Assembly: GCF_042665255.1 (NCBI RefSeq)
Contig: NZ_JBHTCD010000002.1
DNA: 64,000 nt
Reading direction: 5' to 3' (one strand)
Origin: Insolitispirillum peregrinum
GTDB taxonomy: Bacteria > Pseudomonadota > Alphaproteobacteria > Rhodospirillales > Rhodospirillaceae
The stretch's first letter is position 1. Each line of letters begins with the position of its first letter. Of the stretch, positions 33,719 through 42,433 are shown piece after piece. Under the pieces are notes generated by a model that saw nothing but the letters and a program-made list of their open reading frames with translations, had not been told where the DNA came from and searched no databases. Position numbers and translations under genes: made by a program.

Positions 33719-34660
33719 ATGACCGATACCTCCTCCCCCGCCGTGCAAGCCCCGCCGACCGCTGAAGAGCGTGACCGCTGGCTGCGCAAGGCACAAACCC
33801 TGTCCGATGCCTTGCCCTTCATGCGCCAGTTTGCCGGGCAAACCGTGGTTGTGAAGTACGGCGGCCACGCCATGGGCGACGCCGCGCTGGCCGAACAGTT
33901 CGCCTCTGACATCGTGCTGCTGAACCAGGTCGGCATCGAGCCGGTGGTGGTCCACGGTGGCGGTCCGCAGATCAAAAAGATGCTGGAACGCCTGAAAATC
34001 CAGTCCGAATTCATTGATGGCCTGCGCGTGACCGACAAGGCCACCGTGGATATCGTGGAAATGGTGCTGGCCGGGTCGATCAACGCCGAAATCGTCACCG
34101 CCATCAACCGCGCTGGCGGCTTTGCCGTCGGCCTGTCGGGCAAGGACGGCAACCTGATCAAGGCCCGCAAGCTGCGCCGCACCAAGCGCGACCCGGACAG
34201 CAGCATTGAAACGGTGCTCGATCTGGGCTTCGTCGGGGAACCGACCGACGTCAACACCCATGTGCTGGCCCAGTTCGAACAGTCCGACGTGATCCCGGTG
34301 ATTGCCCCGATCGGCTATGGCGAAGACGGCGAGACGTTCAACATCAATGCCGACACCGCCGCCGGTGCGGTTGCCTCGGCGATGAATGCCACCCGCCTGC
34401 TGATGCTGACCGACGTTCCGGGCGTGCTGGACAAGGACAAGAACCTGATCCCCGAAATGACCGTTGAACAGGCCCGCCGCCTGATGAACGACGGCACCAT
34501 CTCGGGCGGAATGATCCCCAAGGTCGAAACCTGCCTGCAAGCCGTCGAAAGCGGTGTCGAGGCCGCGGTGATCATGGATGGCCGCGTCCCCCATTCCGTG
34601 CTGCTCGAACTGTTCACCCCGCACGGGGCGGGCACGCTGATCCGCCTGGACAAAAACTGA
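33719..34660 (+). CDS. argB: Acetylglutamate kinase
   Basis: The 313-residue cytoplasmic enzyme phosphorylates N-acetylglutamate, the second step of arginine synthesis. It has the lysine-containing VVKYGGHAMGD near residue 44, the substrate loop VVVHGGGPQIKKML near 77, GKDGNLIKARK near 142 and INADTAAGAVASAMNA near 205. The C-terminal nucleotide site is LTDVPGVLDKD, then SGGMIPKVETCL. The N-terminal helix (RDRWLRKAQTLSDALPFMRQ) is the type linked to arginine feedback inhibition in hexameric enzymes. The ATG has GGGAG about ten bases upstream. Confidence 0.97.
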   Translation: MTDTSSPAVQAPPTAEERDRWLRKAQTLSDALPFMRQFAGQTVVVKYGGHAMGDAALAEQFASDIVLLNQVGIEPVVVHGGGPQIKKMLERLKIQSEFIDGLRVTDKATVDIVEMVLAGSINAEIVTAINRAGGFAVGLSGKDGNLIKARKLRRTKRDPDSSIETVLDLGFVGEPTDVNTHVLAQFEQSDVIPVIAPIGYGEDGETFNINADTAAGAVASAMNATRLLMLTDVPGVLDKDKNLIPEMTVEQARRLMNDGTISGGMIPKVETCLQAVESGVEAAVIMDGRVPHSVLLELFTPHGAGTLIRLDKN

Positions 34661-34753
34661 TCCTGCTGCCCGGTGGAGCCCCCTCCACCGGGCCAGGACG
34701 GCCCGCATCCCACGACGTTCCCGCCCAACAGCACTGCCATCAGGAGTCTTGCC

Positions 34754-35491
34754 ATGGTTTCCCGCATCAACGGTCCCCTTGCAACGACGGTCTGCTGGCA
34801 GGATGTCGGGCATCTCGATAGCTGGCTGTTTGATCTCGACAACACCCTCTATCCGGCCACCAGCAGCCTGTTCCCGCAGATCGACGCCCGGATGAAGTCG
34901 TTCATCGCAAAATTCCTGAACGTCACCCCGGACGAAGCCTATGCCGTCCAGAAACGCTATTACCGCGAATACGGCACCTCGCTGCGTGGGCTGATGCTGG
35001 TCAACGGGCTGGAACCGGACGAGTTTCTGGCCTACGTCCACGACATCGACCATACGGTGCTGGAACACGACCCGATTCTGGACAAGGCCCTGTCTGACCT
35101 GCCGGGCCGCAAGCTGATTTTCACCAACGGCTCGGAACGGCACGCCGAACAGACGCTCAATACGCTGGGCCTGTCGCATCACTTTGACGGCATTTTCGAC
35201 GTCAAGGCCGCCGGGTTCGTCCCCAAGCCGGAACCGGCCATCTATCAAAAGGTGATTGAGCGTTTTGGGCTGGTGCCGCAGTGTACGGCCTTTTTCGAGG
35301 ACAGCCACCTGAACCTGAAACCCGCCGCTGCACTGGGCATGACCACCGTGCTGGTCCGCTCGGGCCCCGATCACGCGCCGCTGGCCCTGACCCCTGACGA
35401 TGATCTCAGCCACTGCCAGCACATCATCGAAGACATTGCCGGCTGGCTGGAAATGGTCGCCGAGCTGTTCCGGCAGAATCCACGCCCCTGA
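34754..35491 (+). CDS. HAD-superfamily pyrimidine 5'-nucleotidase
   Basis: The 245-residue protein has HAD motif I in SWLFDLDNTLYPA (nucleophile and acid aspartates near residues 21-23), motif II in LIFTNGSERHAEQ near 118, a conserved lysine in GFVPKPEPAIYQ and motif III in FFEDSHLNLKPAAALGM. The LFDLDNTLYP variant is typical of the Sdt1/Phm8-like pyrimidine 5'-nucleotidase subgroup, commonly found after argB in Alphaproteobacteria. The physiological substrate is not proven. The ATG has AGGAG seven bases upstream. A CCCGGTGGAG/CTCCACCGGG hairpin lies between argB and this gene. Confidence 0.82.
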   Translation: MVSRINGPLATTVCWQDVGHLDSWLFDLDNTLYPATSSLFPQIDARMKSFIAKFLNVTPDEAYAVQKRYYREYGTSLRGLMLVNGLEPDEFLAYVHDIDHTVLEHDPILDKALSDLPGRKLIFTNGSERHAEQTLNTLGLSHHFDGIFDVKAAGFVPKPEPAIYQKVIERFGLVPQCTAFFEDSHLNLKPAAALGMTTVLVRSGPDHAPLALTPDDDLSHCQHIIEDIAGWLEMVAELFRQNPRP

Positions 35492-35563
35492 GACAAGCGC
35501 CCCTTGAGGCCTCCGTCCTTTTGACTCATATCGTGCCGAGCAGGACGGACAGGAAACCACACC

Positions 35564-35938
35564 ATGACCACAGCCGCCTTCCTCCGCCGAATGCCTCTGG
35601 CTTGCACCGCTGCTGTGGTGGCGGGTGGGGTGCTGCTGACAACGCTCCCGGCGGGTGCGGTCGACATCAACCCGCGCCAGTACGGCTATTCCAGCGACCA
35701 GTTCTATAAAATCGGCAACATGAATCAGGAACTGTCGAAGCTGTGCCGGGTCGGACAGTTCAATCAACGCCGCATCGGTGAATATTACACCGCCTTTGGG
35801 GGCGACAGCCGCAACATTCTCGGCATTGCCAAGAAAAATTACAATCTTTACGACCCGACCGGCAAAGCAGACGAGACCAAGACCTATCATTTTTACAATG
35901 ACGGGACATCCCAGTGCAAAGTTTATGTCGCCCCCTAA
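35564..35938 (+). CDS. Small secreted protein of unknown function
   Basis: The 124-residue product has a Sec-type signal peptide (basic FLRRM, hydrophobic core to about residue 29, then an ALPAGA-like cleavage region near residue 32). The mature part is about 92 residues, rich in Tyr and Asn, and contains exactly two cysteines (61 and 118) that could form a disulfide in the periplasm. I recognise no domain. The mature sequence ends directly after the second cysteine strand (QCKVYVAP). It stands alone between the nucleotidase and the rodZ-like gene, with about 70 bases on one side and 190 on the other. Confidence 0.65.
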   Translation: MTTAAFLRRMPLACTAAVVAGGVLLTTLPAGAVDINPRQYGYSSDQFYKIGNMNQELSKLCRVGQFNQRRIGEYYTAFGGDSRNILGIAKKNYNLYDPTGKADETKTYHFYNDGTSQCKVYVAP

Positions 35939-36127
35939 ACCGGTGCGTGCTTTTTTCACTGCGCCGAACACCAAAAGGCACCACACCAGCCATTTCGATG
36001 ATGCCGCCTGAATATTCCAGACCGGTCCGGCAATGGTTGCAGATTCCCTGTTGTTTTTGGTAGCCTCCGGCGGACATTCTTTTCAGAAGACGCCCGCAAC
36101 ACCGGGCGACAAACGAAAGGCCCCGAC

Positions 36128-37249
36128 GTGGCTAAAAGCAGCTCTCGCCAGCCGGCTTCCTCCGACGCAGCTCCCCGCACGGGCGCCGTCGGTGCCCTGT
36201 TGCGCTCCACCCGAGAACGAAGCGGGCAAGACCTGCGGTCGGTCGCCGATGTGCTGCGCATCCGCTATGTCTATCTGCTGGCCATCGAAGACGGCCGCTA
36301 TCACGATTTGCCCGGTGCGACCTATGCCGTTGGCTTTGTGCGGGCCTATGCCGAGCATCTGGGGCTGGATGGCCTCGAAATCGTCCGCCGCTTCAAGGAT
36401 GAGGAAAACCACATCCCGTCGCAAAGTGACCTCAGCTTCCCGGTTCCGGCCGCCGAGGGCGGCATCCCGTCCAGCGCGCTGCTGGCGATTGCCCTGCTGC
36501 TGGCTGGCCTGATCTATGGGGCCTGGTACTGGACCTCCAGCGCCGACCGCCCGCTGGCTGAACTGATTCAGGATGTGCCGGAACGGCTGAACGGCATGGT
36601 CAAGGGTTCGTCCACCTCCGGCGACAGCATCCCGCACACCGCGTCGACCACCGACGCACAGGGAATGCGGACGGCAGAAATCGCCAAGACGCCCGAGCCC
36701 GCCGTGCTGGCCTCCCTGCCCAGCACCCCGGATGGCAAGACGCCCGAGCACAAGGTCCCCGAGAGCCAGCCGGTCCCCAAAGCCGAGCCCGTAGCGCAGG
36801 CTCCGGCAACCGAACCTGCCCACACTCCGACCACCACGCCAGAGATCGCCAAAACCGAACCGGCTCCCGCCCCCGTTCCGGCAGCCCCGGCGATGACAGC
36901 ATCGCCCCCGACCACGCCGCCGACAGTGCCCCAGCCGGCTCCCCCTGCTCCGGCTCCGGCAACCCCCGCGACCGAAACCCCGGTCAGCACCTCGCGGGTT
37001 GAGCTGTATGCGCAGGCCGATGCCTGGATCCAGATCCGCAAGGGCAATGATCTGGTGGTATCCCGCCTGTTCCGCCGGGGGGAAACCTATCCGATCCCCG
37101 ATGGCAGCAACATGATCCTGCGCACCGGCAACGCCGGCGGCACCGTGGTCCGCCTCGATGGCGAAACCCTGCCGCCGCTGGGAAAAAGCGGCGAAGTGGT
37201 CAGCGGTGTCTCGCTCAACCCCGACAACCTGGTGATGCGCAGCCGGTAA
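36128..37249 (+). CDS. RodZ-like helix-turn-helix membrane protein
   Basis: The 373-residue protein begins at a GTG with AAAGG eight bases upstream. Residues about 20-85 form a cytosolic XRE-like helix-turn-helix (VGALLRSTRERSGQDLRSVA, then IEDGRYHDLPGATYAVGFVR). One membrane helix lies near 118-136. A long Pro/Ala/Thr-rich linker follows (about 160-285), then a periplasmic DUF4115-type domain (RVELYAQADAWIQIRKGNDL to the end). This is the architecture of RodZ, which links MreB to the elongation machinery. It precedes ispG as in many Alphaproteobacteria, here separated by the tandem repeat array. Confidence 0.85.
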   Translation: MAKSSSRQPASSDAAPRTGAVGALLRSTRERSGQDLRSVADVLRIRYVYLLAIEDGRYHDLPGATYAVGFVRAYAEHLGLDGLEIVRRFKDEENHIPSQSDLSFPVPAAEGGIPSSALLAIALLLAGLIYGAWYWTSSADRPLAELIQDVPERLNGMVKGSSTSGDSIPHTASTTDAQGMRTAEIAKTPEPAVLASLPSTPDGKTPEHKVPESQPVPKAEPVAQAPATEPAHTPTTTPEIAKTEPAPAPVPAAPAMTASPPTTPPTVPQPAPPAPAPATPATETPVSTSRVELYAQADAWIQIRKGNDLVVSRLFRRGETYPIPDGSNMILRTGNAGGTVVRLDGETLPPLGKSGEVVSGVSLNPDNLVMRSR

Positions 37250-37281
37250 CACCGTGCCCGTCCGCATACCCCGCAGTCCTG

Positions 37282-37318
37282 GAGCAGCGTGCGCTAAACC
37301 GGACAGGCACGCTGCTCT
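37282..37318 (+). repeat. Palindromic repeat, module B variant
   Basis: GAGCAGCGTGCGCTAAACC ... GGCACGCTGCTC forms an almost perfect hairpin and is a divergent module B (AGAGCAGC in place of AGACCAGC). A linker AACCTTTTGTTTTGCC joins it to the tandem module A array. Confidence 0.8.
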
Positions 37319-37334
37319 AACCTTTTGTTTTGCC

Positions 37335-37494
37335 GCATTGTTGTTGCGAAAACCGGTTCCCACTTTTCGCACAATGCTGGTTTTCTCATGCCGCATTGTT
37401 GCTGCGAAAACCGGTTCCCACTTTTCGCACAATGCTGGTTTTCTCATGCCGCATTGTTGCTGCGAAAACCGGTTCCCACTTTTCGCACAATGCT
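37335..37494 (+). repeat. Three tandem copies of module A, 58-bp period
   Basis: Copies of the hairpin lie at 37335-37378, 37393-37436 and 37451-37494. The spacer between them, GGTTTTCTCATGCC, is the same both times, and copies two and three are identical. Only one base separates the first from the others. The array ends in CTCTAAAG next to the small GC hairpin GCCACCCTGTG/CAGGGTGGC at about 37500-37523. It lies between the rodZ-like gene and ispG. Unlike CRISPR arrays the spacers are identical. Confidence 0.95.
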
Positions 37495-37670
37495 CTAAAG
37501 CCACCCTGTGCCAGCAGGGTGGCTTGTGTTTTGGGCCGGAATTTTCAGGGCGGCGGCAGATACCCCGCTGGCGGTTAAGGTTTGGCAGGCGGGCAGTTCG
37601 TGCTATGACCACAGGATGAACGGCCAGCGGCCGTTTTCTGTCGTCCCGCTCAGCCTGATGAGGCTTGTTG

Positions 37671-38807
37671 ATGAGTTCCCTCCGCGCCTATCGCCAGATC
37701 GTCCGTCGCCCCAGCCGCAAGATTTACGTCGGCCCGGTGGCCGTTGGCGGCGATGCCCCGATTTCCGTGCAGACGATGACCAACACCCTGACCACCGACG
37801 TGGACGGCACGCTGGACCAGATCCGCCGTTCCGCCGCCGCCGGGGCCGACATCGTGCGCGTTTCCTGCCCGGATGAAGACTCGACCAAAGCCCTGAAGGA
37901 CATCGTCGCCGGATCGCCGGTGCCGATCGTCGCCGACATCCATTTCCACTATCGCCGGGCGATCGAAGCCGCCGAAGCCGGTGCCGCCTGCCTGCGCATC
38001 AATCCGGGCAACATCGGCTCGGAAGACCGGGTGCGCGAGGTGATCAAGGCCGCCAAGGATTACGGCTGTTCGATGCGCATTGGCGTCAACGCCGGGTCAC
38101 TGGAACGCGACCTGCTGGAACAGTACGGCGAGCCGTGCCCCGACGCGATGGTCGAAAGCGCCCGCCGCCACATGCGGATTCTGGAAGACAACGACTTCAC
38201 CAATTTCAAGATCAGCGTCAAGGCCTCTGACGTGTTTCTGGCGGTGGCGGCCTATCAGGCGCTGGCCGATGCCTGCGACTATCCGCTGCATCTGGGCATC
38301 ACCGAAGCCGGTGGCCTGCGCGGCGGGACCGTCAAGTCGTCGGTCGGGCTGGGGATGCTGTTGTGGAGCGGCATCGGTGACACCATCCGCGTGTCACTGT
38401 CGGCTGATCCGGTCGAAGAAGTGCGCGTTGGCTATGAAATCCTGAAATCGCTCGACCTGCGCCATCGCGGCGTGCGGGTGGTGTCGTGCCCGTCGTGCGC
38501 CCGTCAGGGCTTTGACGTGGTAAAAACCGTCGCCATCCTCGAGGAACGACTGGCCCACATCGAGGAGCCGATCAGCCTGTCGGTGATTGGCTGCATCGTC
38601 AACGGCCCCGGCGAAGCGCGCGAAACCGACGTCGGCCTGACCGGCGGCGGTGGCGGGTCGCACATGGTGTATCTGGCTGGCAATCAGGATCACAAGATCG
38701 GCACCGAAGCGATGGTTGACCATCTGGTCGAGCTGGTCGAGAAAAAGGCCGCCGTGCTGGCAGCCGAGCGGGCCGCCGCCAGGGCAGCGGCCGACGAGCC
38801 GAAGTAA
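37671..38807 (+). CDS. ispG: 4-hydroxy-3-methylbut-2-enyl diphosphate synthase (IspG/GcpE)
   Basis: The 378-residue iron-sulfur enzyme makes HMBPP from MEcPP, the penultimate step of the non-mevalonate isoprenoid route. The TIM-barrel part has VGPVAVGGDAPISVQTMTNT, ADIHFHYRRAIEAAE and RINPGNIG. The C-terminal part carries the [4Fe-4S] cysteines in SCPSCARQGFDVV (near residue 265) and GCIVNGPGEA (near 308). ATG 37671 was chosen over a TTG two codons earlier, with AGG nine bases upstream. hisS follows by 26 bases. Confidence 0.96.
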   Translation: MSSLRAYRQIVRRPSRKIYVGPVAVGGDAPISVQTMTNTLTTDVDGTLDQIRRSAAAGADIVRVSCPDEDSTKALKDIVAGSPVPIVADIHFHYRRAIEAAEAGAACLRINPGNIGSEDRVREVIKAAKDYGCSMRIGVNAGSLERDLLEQYGEPCPDAMVESARRHMRILEDNDFTNFKISVKASDVFLAVAAYQALADACDYPLHLGITEAGGLRGGTVKSSVGLGMLLWSGIGDTIRVSLSADPVEEVRVGYEILKSLDLRHRGVRVVSCPSCARQGFDVVKTVAILEERLAHIEEPISLSVIGCIVNGPGEARETDVGLTGGGGGSHMVYLAGNQDHKIGTEAMVDHLVELVEKKAAVLAAERAAARAAADEPK

Positions 38808-38833
38808 GTTACCGCAGAGGGAGAAGTTTTACC

Positions 38834-40075
38834 GTGGCGTCTTTACAGCCGGTGCGTGGCACCCATGACCTGTTACCCGACGACATGCGCCGCCACCAGA
38901 CGGTGGTTGACCGCATCCGTCGCTGTGCTGCGCTGTACGGGTTCGAAGAAATGGCAACGCCGATCTTTGAATTCACCGAAGTCTTCTCGCGCACGCTGGG
39001 GGAAACCTCGGACGTGGTGAGCAAGGAGATGTACACCTTTGAACGCTCGGGCGATCACATCACCCTGCGCCCCGAAGGCACCGCCGGAATCTGCCGCGCT
39101 TTCATCTCCAACGGGCTGGCGCAACAGGTGCCGTTCAAGGCGTTCTATCAGGGACCGATGTTCCGCTATGAACGGCCGCAAAAGGGCCGTCAGCGCCAGT
39201 TCCATCAGGTCGGGGTCGAACTGCTGGGCATCGAAAGCCCGCAGGCCGACATCGAAGTCCTCGCACTGGCCGCACAGTTCCTCGACACTCTGGGCCTGCA
39301 GGGTCAGGTGACGCTGGAAATCAACACCCTGGGCGACAGCGCCAGCCGCACCGCCTATCGTGATGCGCTGGTGGCCTATCTGCTGCCGTTCCATGACCAG
39401 TTGTCGGAAGACAGCAAGACCCGGCTGGAAAAGAACCCGCTGCGCATCCTCGACTCCAAGGACGAGGGCGACCGCAAGATCATTGCCAACGCGCCGGTGT
39501 TCTCGGACTCGCTGAATGACGCTTCGCTGGCGTTCTTCGAGGCGGTGAAACAGGGCCTCGACGCGCTGGGAATTGCCTATACCGTCAATCCGCGTCTGGT
39601 GCGCGGGCTGGACTATTACTGCCACACCGCCTTTGAATTCACCACCACCGCCCTTGGGGCTCAGGGGACGGTGCTGGCCGGGGGCCGCTATGACGGGTTG
39701 ATCCAGTCGATGGGCGGCACGCCGACACCGGGCATTGGCTGGGCGGCGGGTGTCGAACGGCTGGCGATGCTGGTTGACGGCGTGCCGGACAAGGCGCGTC
39801 CGATTGCCCTGATCCCGATGGGCGACGCCGCCGAAGCCCTCGCCTTGCCGCTGGCCAACCAGCTGCGCCGGGCTGGCCTGCCGGTCGACATGGCCTATGG
39901 TGGCGCGATGAAAAAGCGCATGAAGCGGGCCAACACCGTCAACGCACGGGTGGCGGTGATTCTGGGCGATGACGAGTTGGCGCGCAACGAAGCCACCGTC
40001 CGCGATCTGGACAGCGGCGAACAGTCGGCAGTGGCGCTGGGTGGTCTGGTGCAGGCCCTGACGGCGCTCGGCTGA
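38834..40075 (+). CDS. hisS: Histidyl-tRNA synthetase
   Basis: The 413-residue class II synthetase charges tRNA-His. It shows PVRGTHDLLPDDM at the start, motif 1 in the YGFEEMATPIFEFTEVFSRT region, TLRPEGTAGICRA, motif 2 in GPMFRYERPQKGRQRQFHQ, the histidine-A loop LVRGLDYYCHTAFEF near 255 and motif 3 in GIGWAAGVERLAML near 305. A C-terminal anticodon-binding domain follows (IALIPMGDAAEALALPLANQ). Translation starts at GTG 38834 after a GGGAGAAG stretch. It lies between ispG and hemA, likely in one transcript. Confidence 0.97.
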   Translation: MASLQPVRGTHDLLPDDMRRHQTVVDRIRRCAALYGFEEMATPIFEFTEVFSRTLGETSDVVSKEMYTFERSGDHITLRPEGTAGICRAFISNGLAQQVPFKAFYQGPMFRYERPQKGRQRQFHQVGVELLGIESPQADIEVLALAAQFLDTLGLQGQVTLEINTLGDSASRTAYRDALVAYLLPFHDQLSEDSKTRLEKNPLRILDSKDEGDRKIIANAPVFSDSLNDASLAFFEAVKQGLDALGIAYTVNPRLVRGLDYYCHTAFEFTTTALGAQGTVLAGGRYDGLIQSMGGTPTPGIGWAAGVERLAMLVDGVPDKARPIALIPMGDAAEALALPLANQLRRAGLPVDMAYGGAMKKRMKRANTVNARVAVILGDDELARNEATVRDLDSGEQSAVALGGLVQALTALG

Positions 40076-40094
40076 CCGGGCCGGACCACAGACG

Positions 40095-41381
40095 ATGAGC
40101 GCTCAGGCTGTCGAACGGCTGGTGATCGTTGGGGCGAATCATCGCTCCAGCGCCCTTGCCGTGCGCGATGCCCTGTTCATTGATGACCCGGAAATTCCGG
40201 GCATCCTTGAACACCTGCGTCAGCAGGGCCTGACCGAAGCGGCTATTCTGTCCACCTGTGACCGGGTTGAAATCATCGCCTGCGGTGATCACCCGGCACA
40301 GGTCAGCGCCGTGGCGGCGGCGCTGTTCGCCGGGCGGGCCCATCTGTCTGCCGATGATCTTTCCGGCCATCTTTACACCCTGACCAACGCCGCCGCCCTG
40401 CGCCACATGATGGCGGTGGCCAGTGCGCTGGACAGCCTGATGATCGGCGAGCCGCACATTCTGGGCCAGATGAAGGCCGCCCATCGCCTCAGCCGCGATG
40501 GCGGGATGTGCAGCGCCGACCTCGACAGCCTGTTTCAGGGGGCCTATGCCAGCGCCAAACGAGTGCGCAGCGAAACCACCATTGGCGAAGGCCCGGTGTC
40601 GGTCGCGGCCTGTGCAACACAGGTGGCGCGCGACATTTTCGGCGACCTGAGCCGGGTCCGCCTGTTGCTGGCCGGTGGCGGCGACATGGGCGACCTGATT
40701 GCCGAGACCTTTCAGGGCCACGGGGTCAAAAGCGTCACCGTCACCGCCCGCCGCGCCGCCCGCGCCGAACAACTGGCACGCACGCTTGATGCCCACATGG
40801 TGCCCTTTGACCAGCTCACCCCGGCGCTGAGTGATGCCGAAGTGGTGGTGACCGCCATCGGCGGGCGCACCTGGGCGGTCACCGAGGAAGCCGTCCGTGC
40901 CGCCCTGAAACGCCGCCGCCAGCAGCCGATCCTGTTCGTGGATGTCGGCATTCCCGGTGATACCGAGGCCGCGGTCAACAAGGTGGACAACGCTTTTCTC
41001 TATGATCTTGACGATCTCGAGCGGTTGGCGGAAAAGGGGCGCGCCCAACGCGAAAAGGCCGGACAGGATGCCTGGGCGATCGTCACCGCCGAGGTGAACG
41101 CCTTTTTGCAACGGCGGGCGGAACGGTCCGCCGTTCCGACCATCGCCGCCCTGCACCGCCTGTTTGAAAGCGAGCGCAGCCGGGCGCTGGCGGAATCGCA
41201 CGGCGATGCCGAGAAGGCAACGCGCTTACTGATTGGCCGCCTGCTGCACCACCCGTCCGAGGTGATGCGGGCACTGGCGGCCCACGATACAAAACAACAG
41301 CTGGCAGTGGTCGAAACGGCCCTGCGGCAGGTGTTCGCCCTCGGCGACGCTGACGAATGCAAGGGAGACAAGGGTCCGTGA
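40095..41381 (+). CDS. hemA: Glutamyl-tRNA reductase
   Basis: The 428-residue enzyme reduces glutamyl-tRNA to glutamate-1-semialdehyde, the first step of C5 tetrapyrrole synthesis. Landmarks are GANHRSSALAVRDALF, the nucleophilic cysteine in AILSTCDRVEI near residue 55, GEPHILGQMKAAHRLS near 116, the NADPH domain LLLAGGGDMGDLIAETF near 190 and the dimerisation domain ending in LLIGRLLHHPSEVMRALAA. Many Alphaproteobacteria use the glycine-dependent ALA synthase, also called HemA, so a C5-type reductase here is informative. Its stop overlaps the prfA start as GTGA. Confidence 0.93.
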   Translation: MSAQAVERLVIVGANHRSSALAVRDALFIDDPEIPGILEHLRQQGLTEAAILSTCDRVEIIACGDHPAQVSAVAAALFAGRAHLSADDLSGHLYTLTNAAALRHMMAVASALDSLMIGEPHILGQMKAAHRLSRDGGMCSADLDSLFQGAYASAKRVRSETTIGEGPVSVAACATQVARDIFGDLSRVRLLLAGGGDMGDLIAETFQGHGVKSVTVTARRAARAEQLARTLDAHMVPFDQLTPALSDAEVVVTAIGGRTWAVTEEAVRAALKRRRQQPILFVDVGIPGDTEAAVNKVDNAFLYDLDDLERLAEKGRAQREKAGQDAWAIVTAEVNAFLQRRAERSAVPTIAALHRLFESERSRALAESHGDAEKATRLLIGRLLHHPSEVMRALAAHDTKQQLAVVETALRQVFALGDADECKGDKGP

Positions 41382-42433
41382 GCCTGAACGATAAACTGAG
41401 TCGCGTCGTGTCGCGCTATGAAGAAGTGCGTGACCTGCTGGCCCACGACCCGAAGGCCGATATTCCAAAGCTGTCGAAGGAATTGTCCGACCTGACCCCG
41501 GTGGTCGAGCGGATCACCGAATGGCAGACTGCCCGGCAGCAAATGGAAGAGGCGCAGGCGATGCTGGCCGACCCGGACATGCGCGATCTGGCCGAAGAAG
41601 AGCTGTACGCCCTGAAGGAACGCCTGCCGCAACTGGAAACCGAAGTCCGGCTGTCGCTGTTGCCGAAAGACGAAGCCGACGAGCGTAACGCCATCCTCGA
41701 AGTGCGCGCCGGCACCGGTGGCGACGAAGCCGCCCTGTTTGCTGCCGAACTGTTCCGTCTGTACCAACGCTATGCCGGGCTGAAGGGCTGGCGGTTCGAG
41801 ACGATGGACCTCAACGAAACCGGCATTGGCGGCTACAAGGAAGCCTCGGCCCGCATCAGTGGCCGCAACGTGTTCGGACGGCTGAAGTACGAATCGGGCG
41901 TTCACCGCGTCCAGCGGGTGCCGGAAACCGAAAGCGGCGGGCGCATCCACACCTCGGCGGCCACCGTTGCCGTGCTGCCCGAGGCCGAAGAGGTCGATGT
42001 CCACATCGAGGAAAAAGACCTGCGCATCGACACCTACCGCTCGCAGGGTGCCGGTGGTCAGCACGTCAACACCACCGACTCGGCGGTGCGCATCACCCAC
42101 ATTCCCACCGGGGTGGTCGCCGCCTGTCAGGAAGAAAAGTCGCAGCACAAGAACAAGGCCAAGGCGATGGCCATGCTGCGCGCCAGGATTTACGACGAAC
42201 AGCGCCGCACCGCCGACGCCGAACGCGCCGCCGCCCGCAAGAGTCAGGTTGGCTCCGGCGACCGCTCGGAACGCATCCGCACCTACAACTTCCCGCAGGG
42301 GCGCGTCACCGATCACCGCATCAACCTGACCCTCTACGCGCTGGAACGAATGATGCAGGGCGAGGCGCTGGATGAGGTGGTTGACGCCCTGACCGCCGAA
42401 GATCAGGCCGCCCTGCTGGCCGAACTGGAATGA
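41378..42433 (+). CDS. prfA: Peptide chain release factor 1
   Basis: RF1 recognises UAA and UAG stop codons. The 351-residue product has an N-terminal helical domain, the EVRAGTGGDEAALFAAELFR block near 110, the PET-type anticodon-mimicking tripeptide region (RVPETESGGRIHTSAATVAV, near 185) and the peptidyl-hydrolase GGQ in GAGGQHVNTTDSAVR near 227. PET rather than SPF assigns it to RF1. The GTG start at 41378 overlaps the hemA stop; this fits the RF1 N-terminus VSLNDKL. prmC begins within its stop codon. Confidence 0.97.
   Translation: MSLNDKLSRVVSRYEEVRDLLAHDPKADIPKLSKELSDLTPVVERITEWQTARQQMEEAQAMLADPDMRDLAEEELYALKERLPQLETEVRLSLLPKDEADERNAILEVRAGTGGDEAALFAAELFRLYQRYAGLKGWRFETMDLNETGIGGYKEASARISGRNVFGRLKYESGVHRVQRVPETESGGRIHTSAATVAVLPEAEEVDVHIEEKDLRIDTYRSQGAGGQHVNTTDSAVRITHIPTGVVAACQEEKSQHKNKAKAMAMLRARIYDEQRRTADAERAAARKSQVGSGDRSERIRTYNFPQGRVTDHRINLTLYALERMMQGEALDEVVDALTAEDQAALLAELE

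Noticed and set aside
37335..37494. Possible short CRISPR array at the 58-bp tandem repeat
   Set aside because: The spacers are identical to each other, the repeat is a long hairpin found elsewhere as single copies, and no cas gene is present.
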